Notes: a model not told the origin generated them from the sequence alone. Counted from the stretch's first letter, positions 45,266 through 56,720 are shown. The stretch is 64,000 nucleotides of DNA from Gari tellinella (GCA_922989275.2 OV277868.1:14008291-14072290), one strand, 5' to 3'. Program-made: numbers and translations.

Positions 45266-47864
45266 GATCTTAACAATCTTGGAACGTTCCTGAACCATCT
45301 GGAACGCCACCTGAACGTTCCTGAACCATCTGAAATGCCATCGGAACCTCCCTGAACAATCTGAAACGCATTCAGGACGATCCAGAACCATCCCAAACGC
45401 TATTAGAACGTTTCTAAACCATCTGAAACGCCATTGGAATGTATCTTAACTATATCGGAACGTTTCTGTACCATCGGAGACACATAGGGAACTTTCATGA
45501 ACCATCCGAAATGCCATTGAACCGTTCCTGAACCATCTGAAACGACGCCATAAGGACGATAATGCACCATCTGAAACGCCATCGGAAGTTCCTGAACCAT
45601 CTGAAACGCCACAGGAACTTTTTTTCAAACGCCAATAGAACGTTTCTGAACTATCTGAAACGCCATTTGAACGTAAATTAGCCATCTCGAATCGTTTCTG
45701 AATCATCGGAGACACCAAGGGAACTTTCCTGAACCATCCGAAATGCCTAAGGAACATTCCTGAACCATCTGAAACGCCATAATGACGATAATGAACCATC
45801 TGAAACACCAACGGAATGTTCCTGAACAATCTGAAACGCCACCAGAAATTCCTGGACCATCTGAAACACCATCGGAACGTTCCTGAACCATCTGAAATAC
45901 CACATGAACGTTCCTGGACCATCTGAAACCCCATTGGAATATTTTTGAACAATCTGAAACGCCATTAGAACGTTCCTGAACCATCTGGAAGGCCACTAGA
46001 ACGTCCCTGGGAAATGCCACTGGAACGTATCTTTAAAAAAACGCAACCGGAACGTTCCTGAACTATCTGAAACGCCAATGGAACGTTCCTAAACCATCTG
46101 AAACACCATGGGAACGTTCATGAACAATCTGAAACGCCAACGGAACGTTCCTGCACCATCTGAAACACCATCGGGACGATCCTGAACCATCTGGAACGCT
46201 ACCGGAACGTTCCTGAACCATCTGAAATGCCATCGGAACTTCCATGAACCATCTGAAACGCATTCAGGACGACCCTGAATCATTTCAAACGCCAATAGAA
46301 CGTTTCTGAACTATCCGAAACGCCATTCTCGGATTGTTTCTGAAACATCGGAGACACCAAGAGAACTTTCATGAACCATCCGAAATGCCATAGGAACGTT
46401 CCTGAACCATCTGAAACGCCATCAGGACGATAATGAACCATCTGAAACACCAACGGAATGTTCCTGAACCATCTGAAACGCCACCAGAACGTTCCTGAAC
46501 CATCTTAAACGCCATCGGAACGTTCCTGAACCATCTGAAACGCCACCAGAACGTTCCTGAACCATCTTAAACGCCATCGGAACGTTCCTGAACAATCTTA
46601 AACGCCACTAGAAAATTAATGAACTATCTGAAACGCCATCGGAACGTTCCTGAACCAGTTGAAACGCCATCGGAACGTTTCTGAACCATTTGAAATGGGA
46701 CCGGAACGTTCCTGAACAATCCGATACGCAATTGTAACGGTCGTGAACCATCTGAAACGCCATCGGAACGTTACTGAACCATCTGAAACACCATTGGAAC
46801 GTTCCTGAACAATCACCTAGGGAACCGTCATGAACAATCCCAAATGCAATCGGAACGTTCCTGAACTATTTGAAATGCCATCTAACGGTCCTGAACCATC
46901 TGAAATGCCATCGGGACGATCCTGAACCATCGGAAAAGCCATCGGAACGTTTCTGAACTATTTGAAACGCCAATGGAACGTTCCTAAACCATCTGAAACA
47001 CCATCGGTTCGTGAACAATCTGAACCGCCATAGGAAAGTTCCTGAAACATGTGAAACGCAACCGGAACGTTCTAGCACCATCTGAAACGCCATCGGGACG
47101 ATCCTAATCCATCTGGAACGCCACCGGAACGTTCCTGAACCATCTGAAATGCCATCAGAACCTCCATGAACCATATGAAACGCATTCAGGACGATCCTGA
47201 ATCATTTCAAACGCCAATAGAATGTTCCTGAACTATCCGAAACGCCATTCTCGGATCGTTTCTGAAACATCGGAGACACCTAGGGAACTTTCATGAACCA
47301 TCCGAAATGCCATAGGAACGTCCCTGAACCATCTGAAACGCCATCAGGACGATAATGAATAATCTGAAACACCAACGGAATGTTCCTGAACCATCTGAAA
47401 CGCCACAGGAACGTTCTTGAACCATCTTTAACGCCATCGGAATGTTCCTGAACAATCTGAAACGCCACAAGAACGTTCCTGAATCATCTGGAACGCCATT
47501 TGAACGTTACTGAACCATTTGAAACGCCATCGGAACGTTCCTGGCCCATTTTAAATGCCACCGAAACATTCTTGAACGACCCGAAACGCAATCGCAACGT
47601 TCTTGAACCATGGAAAACGCCATCGGAAAGTATCTTAACCATCTTGGAACATTTCTGAACCATCGGAGACACATAGGAATCGTTCATGAACCATCCCAAA
47701 ATGCCATCTGAATGTTCCTGAACTATCTATAACGCCACCGGAACGTTCCTGAACCATCTGAAATGCCATCGGAACTTTCCCGAACCATATGAAACGCCAT
47801 CAGGACGTTCCTGAACCATCTGAAACTCATCTGGACGTTCCTCAACCATCGGAAATGCCTGTTC
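45266..47864. repeat. 31-bp minisatellite, block 6
   Basis: About 84 units, same orientation. Two segments of roughly 900 bp (about 45290-46200 and 46200-47230) share order and variants such as ACGCATTCAGGACGATC and CGCCAATAGAACG, a diverged echo of the 892-bp unit to the left. A short stretch CACCAGAACGTTCCTGAACC, then ATCTTAAACGCC, is tandemly doubled near 46480-46590. The block ends at GTTC (47861-47864), the target duplication of an LTR. Confidence 0.93.
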
Positions 47865-48457
47865 TGTAACACTTGGGGCTTCTCAGCATCTAAACGGTGA
47901 ACCCAATCTACTTGTCATATTAGAATAGTGGGTGGGATGGCACATGTGATCGATTTTGTCTTTGTAATTTCTATAATATATTATGTCATGCTTAAATTGC
48001 ATAAAGGTCAGATTACATACTCACCATAAACTGATGTGAGAAGTTAAAACTGGCTTGGAGTCGTTAATTTTGGGTCCAATCACGTTTTAACTTTGAACTA
48101 AATGGCAATATTTACTATTTATTTATGCTTTTCGGTGGATTACCACGAAATAGCAGTGGATGATCACTTGGTAATCCACTGCAGTGGATTATCACCAATC
48201 GCTTTTTATTATGAATTTTCCCTGTAGGGCTCCCCAAGAATCGTAGTCAATCGTGTCTTATCGTTAAATTCCGGCAGTCCGATTTGTCGCGAACTACTCA
48301 CCGGAAGAGCACGAATCCAAACTCGGGAGCAACGAGTGACGTCATTATACCGCCAACTGTCACGCGCGTGTGTTCGACATAAAACGTGGGGCTCAACACG
48401 GGATAAATAATGTACGTTCGCTTTCAATTTTTAAACAATTTCGTTTAAAAAGTGGCT

Positions 48458-48655
48458 TAAAAGCATAAATAAATAGAATAACTGTGTTTTTTCAGTGTAA
48501 GATCGAATTTAATCCATTTCGTGAACATCAGACTGTTATATTTTCACTCGTGGCTTCGCCACTCGTGAAAATATAACGTCTGATGTTCACTCAATGGATT
48601 AAATTTCGATCTTACACTGAAAAAAACAGTTATCCTCTATTTCTTTATTTCCTGT
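48458..48655. mobile_element. Foldback/MITE element, family 1 (copy 2)
   Basis: An imperfect palindrome with the same centre (TTTTCACTCGTGGC / GCCACTCGTGAAAA) and ends (AATAGAATAACTG, CAGTTATCCTCTATTTCTT) as the copy at 888-1075. The middle of each arm differs from that copy (AATCCATTTCGTGAACATCA here), yet still pairs with its own partner arm. It is nested inside the solo LTR. Confidence 0.85.
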
Positions 48656-49011
48656 GTTTCGTAATATTCACTACACTGTAAATATTACAACCCTTAAAGA
48701 GAGTACAGACGGAAATCATTTAATCATTTAAAGTCTTAATATTATTAATCTGATCTCTTCAATCAAATGTAAGATTGAAATAATGGTGGGAATATGCCAC
48801 TTTCTATTTTTGTAAACAACTCTCGTCGATATTGAGTCTAATGACTTCATTTCAACAGTTGTTTATTTTCATTCTTTTCTTGCTGGTATTGCTAAGGGAC
48901 ACCAGCGGATTTCGTTCTATTCTTGCTGGTGTTGCTTGGTGACACCAACACCAGCGGCTCGCTGTCACCAGCGATCCGCTGGCGCCAGCCGATTGCTGAT
49001 AGATCCTGAGT

Positions 49012-49060
49012 GGGTATATAAGGCCCTTGAGCTCCACAGTCACGGACTCTGTTTTAGAGC
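49012..49060 (+). promoter_or_regulatory. TATA-box promoter inside the LTR
   Basis: GGGTATATAAGGCCC near 49012-49026 is a strong TATA box. An initiator-like CCACAGTCACGG follows about 25 bp downstream. Position within an LTR fits the U3/R boundary of a Gypsy element. Just upstream (48890-48990) a short degenerate repeat of GCTGGTGTTGCTTGGTGACA and CACCAGCG may hold upstream elements. Function is inferred. Confidence 0.45.
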
Positions 49061-49439
49061 GGACTCTGTTTTATACTGGACGGGTCTATGTTGGTGTAGC
49101 CCGTGAATTCAATTGACGAGAGTTGTAGAATACATGTTAATAGATTTAGATCTAAGAGATCTAGATCTAGTTGAAGTCCGGATCTAGCTCTAGATATATT
49201 ATCATTTAAGTGAATTAGAATTTTGTAGTTGATAGACACATTTAGACCAATTGCTAAAATTATTGGTCTAAATAAGAAACCTCGCTCGTCGGATTTAAAG
49301 TTAACTTCGACTTGTTGTACTTTAATTTCCCGAAGATAAATCCAGGTGATATCCTGACAAAAATAAACGATCACCTGTCCTCGAATTAAATTATTTAATT
49401 CGAGGAATTTACATTGAGATCGACCGTCGGCCCGTTACA

Positions 49440-49836
49440 GTTCCTTAACCATCTGGAACGCCACTGGAACGTTCCTGAACCATTTGAAACGCCATCGGAA
49501 CGTTTCTGAACCATTTGAAATGCCACCGAAACATTCCTAAACGATCCGAAACGCAATCGCAACGTTTTTGAACCATGGAAAACGTCACCGGAACGTATCT
49601 TAACCATCTATGAATGTTTCTGAACCATCGAAGACACATAGGGAACGTTCATGAACCATCCGAAATGCCATCCGAACGTCTATAACGCCACCGGAACGTT
49701 TCTGAACCATCTAAAATGTCATCGGAACGTTCCCGAACCATATGAAACGCCATCAGGACAATCCTGAACCATCTGAAACTCAATCGGAACGTTCCTCAGA
49801 CATCGGAAATGCCACCGGAACGTATCTTTACTATGG
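49440..49836. repeat. 31-bp minisatellite, block 7
   Basis: About 13 units in the same orientation. Its variants parallel those at 47480-47860 (AACGATCCGAAACGCAATCG, then ACCATGGAAAACG), so the LTR sits in, or next to, a local duplication of the array. It ends at GTATCTTTACTATGGATGAG. No further block is seen to the right. Confidence 0.93.
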
Positions 49837-50290
49837 ATGAGAACTAGAACCCAAATTGCTATTCGAATATTCGCTTCAAGTATTCGAATAATTCGCCTGG
49901 AATTAATGCTTTGTCCGTTGGGCGAGGTGGGTTTGGGGGGTAATCCGAGTATAATTTCATCATCAAATGCAATTATTTAATGTATGCTTCGTAGAAATAC
50001 CTATCTTAAATGGACCAAACCCTGAACAGAATGTGTAATCTGTGACAATCGTCTGATTTATTTATCAACTAGACTCCATTTACTGCAGTTAATCTTTGTA
50101 GATATGGCGGTCTCCGTATGAAATTAGTTTCGAATTAAGTCTTCCGTCATGCAGAATCAGTTGACTAATTTTGCGTAACTATGCGAAATATTTTGTCTGA
50201 TTTTAAAATTATAATTTGTCTGGTTTTTAAATTAATCTGAACACACACTCTCAAGTTTCTGCATGCAAGTGTTACTGGCAGAAACGGACG
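49837..50290. other. Non-repeat stretch, no gene recognised
   Basis: It contains ATTCGAATATTCGC and AGTATTCGAATAATTCG near 49862-49897, two short palindromic words in close succession. Otherwise it is AT-rich DNA with no open frame of note. Confidence 0.4.
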
Positions 50291-50359
50291 TTAACAAACA
50301 AAACAGTTGTCGGCAGAACGAGTAAAATTCTTTCACGGTGGCATAGTTATGTCTATGCT

Positions 50360-50700
50360 GGGATCACAATGCTTATCAGATCAACTAGAACGTCACGATC
50401 GCTCGAATTTGCCGACCTTAAAAACGGCTTGTACACGACCTTTTTTCGATAGCTACACGATAGCACACCGTACACGACCCACATACGATCATTCATGAGT
50501 CTTCTACGACTTCAATCCGACCAATATGCCGATGTTTTCTCGACCATTCCGATCCATACACGATCTTTACTCGATATCTACACGTCCAGCTCGACCAGTT
50601 CGACTTCTACCCGATTTCGACCCGACCAGATCGACTTGGGTCGTGAATGTGTCGTGAAATCGTTCGTGCACGGACAATGGTGGTATAAAAGCCTGAGGCT
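50360..50700. repeat. CGATC-rich degenerate repeat, copy 1
   Basis: Short degenerate words such as CACGATC, CGACC and TACACGATC recur over about 340 bp. The start, AATGCTTATCAGATCAACTAGA, is related in inverse orientation to sequence near 55500-55540, where a longer copy lies. The small open frames here are not convincing genes. Confidence 0.55.
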
Positions 50701-50883
50701 TTAGGTCAGAATTAAGTTGTCTAAGAGAATAGGTATTAGTATCGCCATCCTATCTCATGGAGAAAAGATCAGTTACAGGTAGCTAGAAATGCTTATGGGC
50801 AGATCCATAATGTAGCTTGAAGAGTAAGAAGAGATCGATGAGCGTAAACGACTCACAAGAAGTAAACAGCAGAAACAAATGGA

Positions 50884-51821
50884 AATCTACGAAAGCCCCG
50901 TGGTGACATTCCATATTCCCACTTCCAAGTTAAAATGTCCATGTTTTAAGTTCCAAGTTCCATGTTCCGACTTCCAAGTTCCAACTTCAATGTTCCATGT
51001 TCTATGTTCCTTGTTCCAACCCCCGACTTCCAACTTCCACATTTTCACTTCAAAATTCTAATTTTGCTCATGACGTCATAGTTTCGCTTCGTTTTTCTTC
51101 GCGCATGTCTATTTTAGACCCCTGGCTCTAGGTTACGGGCAAACGGTTTTCCGACTGATAGTGATATACCAGACCGCTAACACATACCAATCTAAAGCTC
51201 TCGCCCTTTTTACTATAAACTCAACCCGGCTACATTAAGTTATCTGTCTTATCAATATACCTGGAATTGGATAAAGAATTCCATGTCTCCGTTACCCTTT
51301 ATTATATTCGTTTAACCGGGAATTAATTGATTTACACATCTTACTAAATACATAAAAGTATCATGAAATTAAATCAATGAACTTATCATTTGTTGAAACG
51401 AGCGTGTAGGTCATGTTTTAAATTTGTTTTTGTCTTTTTGTTTCACTCACCTTGCAATGTGTTGAACACGCGCGAAATGTCTGTGACGTCATAGTCTATA
51501 CATGTGCTGAGGATAAACGTGGAAGTCGGAATGTGGAAGTTGGAACATGGAACATGGAAGTCGGAACATGGAACTTAGAAGTCAAAACGTGGAACATGGA
51601 ACTTGGAACTTGGAAGTCAGAATATGGAACTTGGAACATGGAAGTCGGCACTTGGAACTTGGAACAAGGAAGTCGGACCTAAGAAGTAGGAACTTAAAGA
51701 AGGAACGTAGAACTCGGGCGATAACAATAACCATAATAGCAAATTATCTTGGAAGTAAGAAGGTGGAAGATGGAAGTTGGAAGTAGGAATATGGAATGTC
51801 ACCACGGGGCTTTCGTAGAAA
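50884..51821. mobile_element. Foldback element with TTCCAAGT/GGAAGT repeat arms
   Basis: The outermost 35 bp on the left (TCTACGAAAGCCCCGTGGTG, then ACATTCCATATTCC) is repeated in inverse at 51786-51820. Behind each end lies a block of degenerate ~12-bp words: TTCCAAGTTCCATG on the left (50920-51040) and its complement GGAACATGGAAGTCGG on the right (51510-51780). The loop (51060-51510) is unique and includes TGACGTCATAG near both sides. This TIR plus repeat-arm layout resembles Drosophila-type foldback elements. A partial arm copy lies at 7596-7815. Confidence 0.75.
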
Positions 51822-51851
51822 TCCGGGTGATCACTGGCTGACATGACGAAC

Positions 51852-52012
51852 ACTGTATGGGCAGTCTGAGCAACTGCTGCAGAAGCTCAAAAGAGAAGAT
51901 TCAAATGATTACAGAATTGTTTTCAGAGTGGACGTTGACACGTTTTCGAAGCTGACTGACCGCAAATTGCACGTGTTTAAGAGGCAGGAGGAAAAGTTAG
52001 CATTTCCTTTAA
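51852..52012 (+). pseudogene. Fragment resembling PIF/Harbinger transposase N-terminus
   Basis: A plus-strand stretch translates to LYGQSEQLLQKLKREDS, then YRIVFRVDVDTFSKLTD. This resembles the LLxELxxEDxxxYxNFLRMdxxTFxxLL opening of HARBI1-like nucleases. Only about 45 codons are visible before the pattern is lost. The DDE catalytic residues are not present. It lies between a foldback element and a 28-bp inverted-repeat element, so it is a scrap. Confidence 0.45.
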
Positions 52013-53220
52013 TATACTCACGGAATTTAAAAACTGTGCATTGGGAATAGCATTATAAATAATAGGAATAATAAATCAGATATAAATTGACCGTGTTATA
52101 GTGTTAATTTAAACACCGATCTAACGTTTCATAAGAGTCATTAATGTGTGATGTCAACCATTATTGTACTGCCATGCGTTTTTGCCATTAATGGTCACAA
52201 CCCATGTCACACAAAACATAACTCATGTGTCCTCCGCTTCCATCAGAGCAAGCACGGCATCATCGTCGAGTGGACCTCCCCAACGCTGCGAAAAACTGCT
52301 AAGGAATGCTATTTCTTACCATGACTAAACAATCAGAAACTGTTCCAACGTCAAAGGCTGGTTCGATAGACGTCGCAAACGACACCCAATCTCAGCCTAA
52401 ATGTGCCCAGTTAGCATGAGATCGGATATGACTGCGGGCCAGTCAATAACCTGATTGACCTCGATGTTTTCGTTCTGTATGAAGGCCGTGACAACGCACG
52501 CTGGCAACGTGTTGGTGAGCGCTGCCATGCTTTAAGACATTATGGCGAGTTTGACGTCAGAACGGGACGTTCAGTAGGACGTCACGGACGGATTCAAAAT
52601 TAGCGTAATCTTTTCAGCACTGTCCATCGGCCGATTAGACGAACCCCTCGAATGTTTCTAGCCGTAAAGTTTGAAGATTGAAAACGACCACGCACACATG
52701 TAACAGAAATATACGTATCTTGTCGACGTTACGTTAATAGCGATATCCTTGGTCGCAGGTTCTCGCGTACATTGCCAATTTGTTGATGCGTCTCCATAAT
52801 GACAACATGATGTTACGATGAAGAGCAAATCGGCCTGCAACATCATGATTTCTTCATTCCAACCTCCAATGTGCTGACTGAACGTAAACGCGCATTTCCA
52901 GAAAGCCGTGGCATAGCCGTCGTGGTTGATAAAACAAATCTAACTTGTTTTCCCAATGATTTACTGCCATAACAACCAGTGTAGGTTGAAAATGTGTTGC
53001 ATGTACTGTACAAATGAGTACTCTGACCAATTTATGCAAATACATGTATAGACAAACATTTTTTGACACGCAAAATTAACGTAAATTTTACGAAAAGGGC
53101 AACCAATACCTTCTACACACTTTAATCAGCTGTATAAACCGTTTTTTCGTGAGCTTTTTGAAAACGTGTACATTTGAAATAAATTTTAACCATGCACAGT
53201 TTTTAAATTCCGTGAGTATA
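52013..53220. mobile_element. Candidate DNA element bounded by perfect 28-bp inverted repeats
   Basis: TATACTCACGGAATTTAAAA then ACTGTGCA (52013-52040) is exactly reverse-complemented at 53193-53220. The 1.2-kb interval has only small open frames on both strands with no recognisable domain. The flanks (TTAA left, CAATA right) do not show an obvious target duplication. It could be a non-autonomous transposon, or the remains of the adjacent Harbinger-like element. Confidence 0.55.
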
Positions 53221-53300
53221 CAATACACAAAACCCCTAATTTTAGTTCCAGCGACCTACTATTTACATTATCACTTCAACTTAATGATAAAGTAAACCAA

Positions 53301-54170
53301 AAGCAAGAGGGCAATGCGGCCCTGAATCATTCACCTGTTGATAGCTAATTGTTTTACCCAAGGGACATAATCTATTCAATCTTGACAGAAAAACTGCAGA
53401 TTATACCTAAGCTCTGAGCATTCTGGTTCAGACGAGAAGATATTTAAGAAGAGCTTTTATTTTCTTCAAAATCAACCCAGAAAAAACACACCTATTTTTA
53501 GTTCCAGAGCTGTTCAATGGACCTGAACTATTTCAATAACATTGTTAGATAACCTAAACATGTACGTCCACTACAAATATAAAAGTTATGGCCATATTAT
53601 TTTTACAGACAGTTTGTTTGCGTTAACACTGGCAAGTTATTCGTGGGAACTGGGATTTCCTTCTCCGTAATGTTACCGGAAGTAGCCATAAGCCATATAA
53701 GTGTTAGAAAGGACAATGTTTGAAGATTTCACTATGTAAAATTATGACGGTCGGCAACAGTCATTCCGAGCCTGTATATCGATGATATTTGTGAAAAATA
53801 TCTTAGCTCATGGTATTGTTGTTTCAGACACATGCATAAGGTGTTCATTGAAATTAAATATATAACTTACCATAACCTAAATATTCAACAATTTTGCACC
53901 GATGGCATGTCGAATATCAAAACTCGTGCCATGTTACTTTCAGTGAAGATATTTGAAGTTTTCACAATGTAAGTCTATGTATTACTTGGACGCCCGGGAT
54001 GGCGTAATGTTGGACCCCATGCACATAATTTTAACAAACTTGATTCAGAACTTGTAGGTACTGCTTTGTGCAAACAATTCAAACACATTTTTATTTAGGT
54101 TTTTACTGAAGATATCTATTTTAGCTCCTTTGACCTAGATATGCACAGGACTTAATTTTTTTATGACAGT
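53301..54170. mobile_element. GCTCACCTG-type element, diverged subfamily B copy, 3' end lost
   Basis: It starts AGCAAGAGGGCAATGCGGCC and ATCATTCACCTG, matching the start of the copies at 43441 and 57061. The interior has GACCTAGATATGCA and a region like GGGGCGGAGCC / GGACGCCCGGGATGGCG, related to the 43441 copy. No terminal CTCAGGTGAGC is found, so the right end is deleted or too diverged. Confidence 0.6.
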
Positions 54171-55090
54171 TCCCTGTGATAATGACCAGATGCCGTCTCC
54201 TTAGCCGCCCATGTCCTGCGTCTTCTCCGTAAAAGTTTTTTGTTTTATTGTACAGGAATATATACCTCTCAGCAACAGCAATTGTTTATCTTCTTCATAC
54301 TAAGTGAATGTGGGACATACGTTTTTCGGTTTGGCAATTCAACAGTGTACTGAAGGATTTACTATAACGTTCAAGAGTTCAATTTGGTTTTTCTCTCGGA
54401 ACTCACAAATTGTCCCCACAGGCACTCTAAGGAACGAATATTAGAGACATCTAAGTCTAAAACCAAATGAGTAGAAATGTGCAACTATCATACTAAAGGG
54501 ACAATAAATATGCATACCTGTATATTTGCAGGATTTTTGTTCGAGAGATTATGAAAAATATTTTTAGGAACGGAGCTCGTTTTAATCATATACTAGAACC
54601 GGGTTTAGTACTATTTTAAAGTGACGTGCATTTCCACTAGTCATTTTTATTTTGAATGAGCACTGATAAATCGTTCTTGCATTTGAAAAAGAAATGTGAC
54701 GGGAAAGTGTTTAGGCAACGCGTCTGTTGCTGTCAAGTTATGAAATCGGAATAACAAAATGAGGTCATATTTTTTATTTGACAATAGTACCCCTTTTCTG
54801 GAGAAAAAAACCTGTTCAGACAGAAGCGCATGACTCCTGATATGCTTGGCAGGACAGTCAAAATGTGCATCTGAATCTGTTTGCTGGGTCTCTGACTTTT
54901 CTTTTTTCTTTTGATTGATTGATTAATTGAGTTTGGGTTTAAGGCACCACGACACATAAATGGTCATATGGTACAGGTCACGGCTTCTTCATCAACCGAT
55001 GCAGCAGTAGGTTTGGCATTTCCGCCTTTACGTGGCGTTCTTGGAGCTGAAGAAAACGCAAAATGTGGTGATTTCTACTTAACGAAGGGG
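54171..55090. other. Stretch with no identified gene
   Basis: AT-rich sequence with short frames only; the minus-strand frame 54733-54957 has no recognisable domain. TTGATTGATTGATTAATTGA near 54913-54932 is a short (TTGA)n-like run. Confidence 0.4.
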
Positions 55091-55930
55091 AGTTTACGCA
55101 CATTTTAGTCGTGTTTGGGTCGTGTGAGATCGTGTATAGTCGACAAGCGATCGAGTAGCGGATAACAATCGGGTAGCGGTCGAGTTGATCGCGATGACAC
55201 ATCGAATAAGGTTCGTGTTGATCCGGAATCGATCGGGTACAACTCGAGTAGTGGTCGAAATGATCGGGTATTGATCGGCACAATTTTTTAATCCCGACCA
55301 AACCAGATCCGTACACGATCGTTTCAAGATCAACTTGATCTCGGTCAATACCCAATCGTTTCTCGACCGCTTGGCTTCTCGACCGCTACTCGAAATTGTT
55401 TGACATGTCAAAAACCCGATGCGGTACCGAGAGAGGTAGACCGCCCCGAGTATTGATGTCGAGCGAACCAGAGCAGCCCAAAAATGCGTGATCGGTGATG
55501 ATCTAGTTGATCTGATCGGCAGTGTGAACTTAGCATTAGTAAGAATTTGATCGTTATAGCTAAGTCTTGTAATGATATTGTGCGAAGGAGACGGTTATTT
55601 TCAGGCAAATGACTAGGAATTAGACCGTTAGAGCTAAGATGCACATTTGAGTGTTTTCCGTAAACTTTTAAGTACAGTATGTCATTGTTGCCTAAACTTG
55701 CTTTAAGGTACGTTCACATTGCCGATCTGACACCCCGATCAAACTAGACCACGCTGTCGTACTTGGTCTGCTTAGGGGTCCTGGTCGGTCTGCTTGGGGG
55801 TCCTGGATGGTCGAGAGCGGTCTCCATCGATCGAGTTCGGTCGGCCTTCCTACTCGGAAATTTAGAACATGTTCAAAAATTCCGTGTAGCGGTCGTGAAG
55901 ACTGGCGGTCTGGAAGCCAGAAATAGTTAG
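55091..55930. repeat. CGATC-rich degenerate repeat, copies 2 and 3
   Basis: Words such as GATCGGGTA, GGTCGAGT and GTACACGATCG recur over 55091-55420. After a short break, 55460-55545 reads like the inverse of the start of the copy at 50360 (TAGTTGATCTGATCGGCAGT, then GTGAACTTAGCATT). A third related stretch (GTTCACATTGCCGATCTGAC, then GGTCCTGGTCGGTCTGC) lies at 55706-55900. Two minus-strand frames of 125 and 105 aa cross the region in different frames and look like composition artefacts (Arg/Ser/Asp-rich). Confidence 0.55.
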
Positions 55931-56329
55931 CCCTGTTCTAGCTAGTCCAGGACTTGCCGTTTCTGGACTAGTCCTATTTTAACAATTAACAATCTTTTTG
56001 TATCTGTATATAATGATAGAAATGATTTAGTTGAATATATTGTGTCTCACTCAGATGTATACAGTCTCTGTCAATCAGTTCGCAACAAATGAGATTTTAG
56101 ACAGTCATACATTCTTTCTAACCAAGAATGGCATGAGTGTGGGATTGACAGAGTCTGTTTGCATTTTATAGTGTAAATACATGACATAAATTGTTGTGAA
56201 AATATTGCATAAATGAGTGTTGTGACAGGACATGATCTAAGAGAAATTACTCATTTAGCCAAAGCAGAGGACTAATGGACTGATGATTTCTGCTTTCCCT
56301 AAATGAATAGTGCAATAATATACACTCAA

Positions 56330-56720
56330 CCGCTTTAAAAACGCAACAGCAGAGACAAATTTGACAAAGTGGTTTATTGACAATTGATAGCAATGCTATT
56401 CCTTCATAATATAATTCAAGGTGTTCTGCGAAAATTTCATGACAGTCGAACAATCCAAACACTCCTATTTTATCACACGATGGCATAAACTCACGAACTG
56501 AAAATGCGCTTCTCTAATACCGTTTATATCCACCATATGCATCAATACAGGCCTGACATCTACGACGCATGGAATGAAAGATGCGGGTTGTGGTAGGTTT
56601 ATCCACACTTCCTGCAGGACTTTTGTGAGATTCTGCACTGTGGCAGATGTGGTTGACGATGATGCGTACGTCTCCCCAAAAGCACAATTAAGATGCAGTA
56701 AATGTGCCGACATATTAAGT
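56330..56720 (-). pseudogene. Decayed Tc1/IS630-type transposase C-terminal fragment
   Basis: On the minus strand, NLTKVLQEVWINLPQ and, after one frame shift, FHSMRRRCQACIDAYGGYKRY before a stop match the ending of Tc1/IS630-like transposases (W-x2-IP ... SMxRRCxAxIxAxGGxTRY). Downstream of the stop (plus 56325-56380) a sequence like AAACCACTTTGTCAAATTTG and GCGTTTTTAAAGCGG could be the 3' flank and inner end of the element. The catalytic DDE/D region is not recognisable. Only about 60 codons survive. Confidence 0.5.

Larger units (their letters stand above)
47865..49439. mobile_element. Solo LTR (Gypsy-like termini) with GTTC target duplication
   Basis: The segment begins TGTAACACTTGGGG and ends CCCGTTACA. 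This is the TGTAAC...GTTACA terminal pair typical of Ty3/Gypsy LTRs. It is flanked by identical GTTC at 47861-47864 and 49440-49443, a 4-bp target-site duplication. The 31-bp array continues on both sides. Inside, a TATATAAG box lies near 49014, followed about 30 bp later by CCACAGTCACGG. A foldback element occupies 48458-48655; without it the LTR is about 1.38 kb. No gag or pol is present, so it is a solo LTR from recombination. The strand is suggested as plus by the TATA box. Confidence 0.75.

Noticed and set aside
7818..49836. CRISPR-like array
   Set aside because: Units are directly contiguous without unique spacers, are degenerate, and the context is eukaryotic with no cas genes.
51452..51786. 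Two plus-strand frames rich in Gly-Thr-Trp-Asn repeats
   Set aside because: They are translations of the GGAACATGGAAGT-rich foldback arm in two frames.
54978..55644. Minus-strand frames of 125, 105 and 78 aa
   Set aside because: They overlap in different frames across a CGATC-rich degenerate repeat and lack domains; composition explains the open frames.
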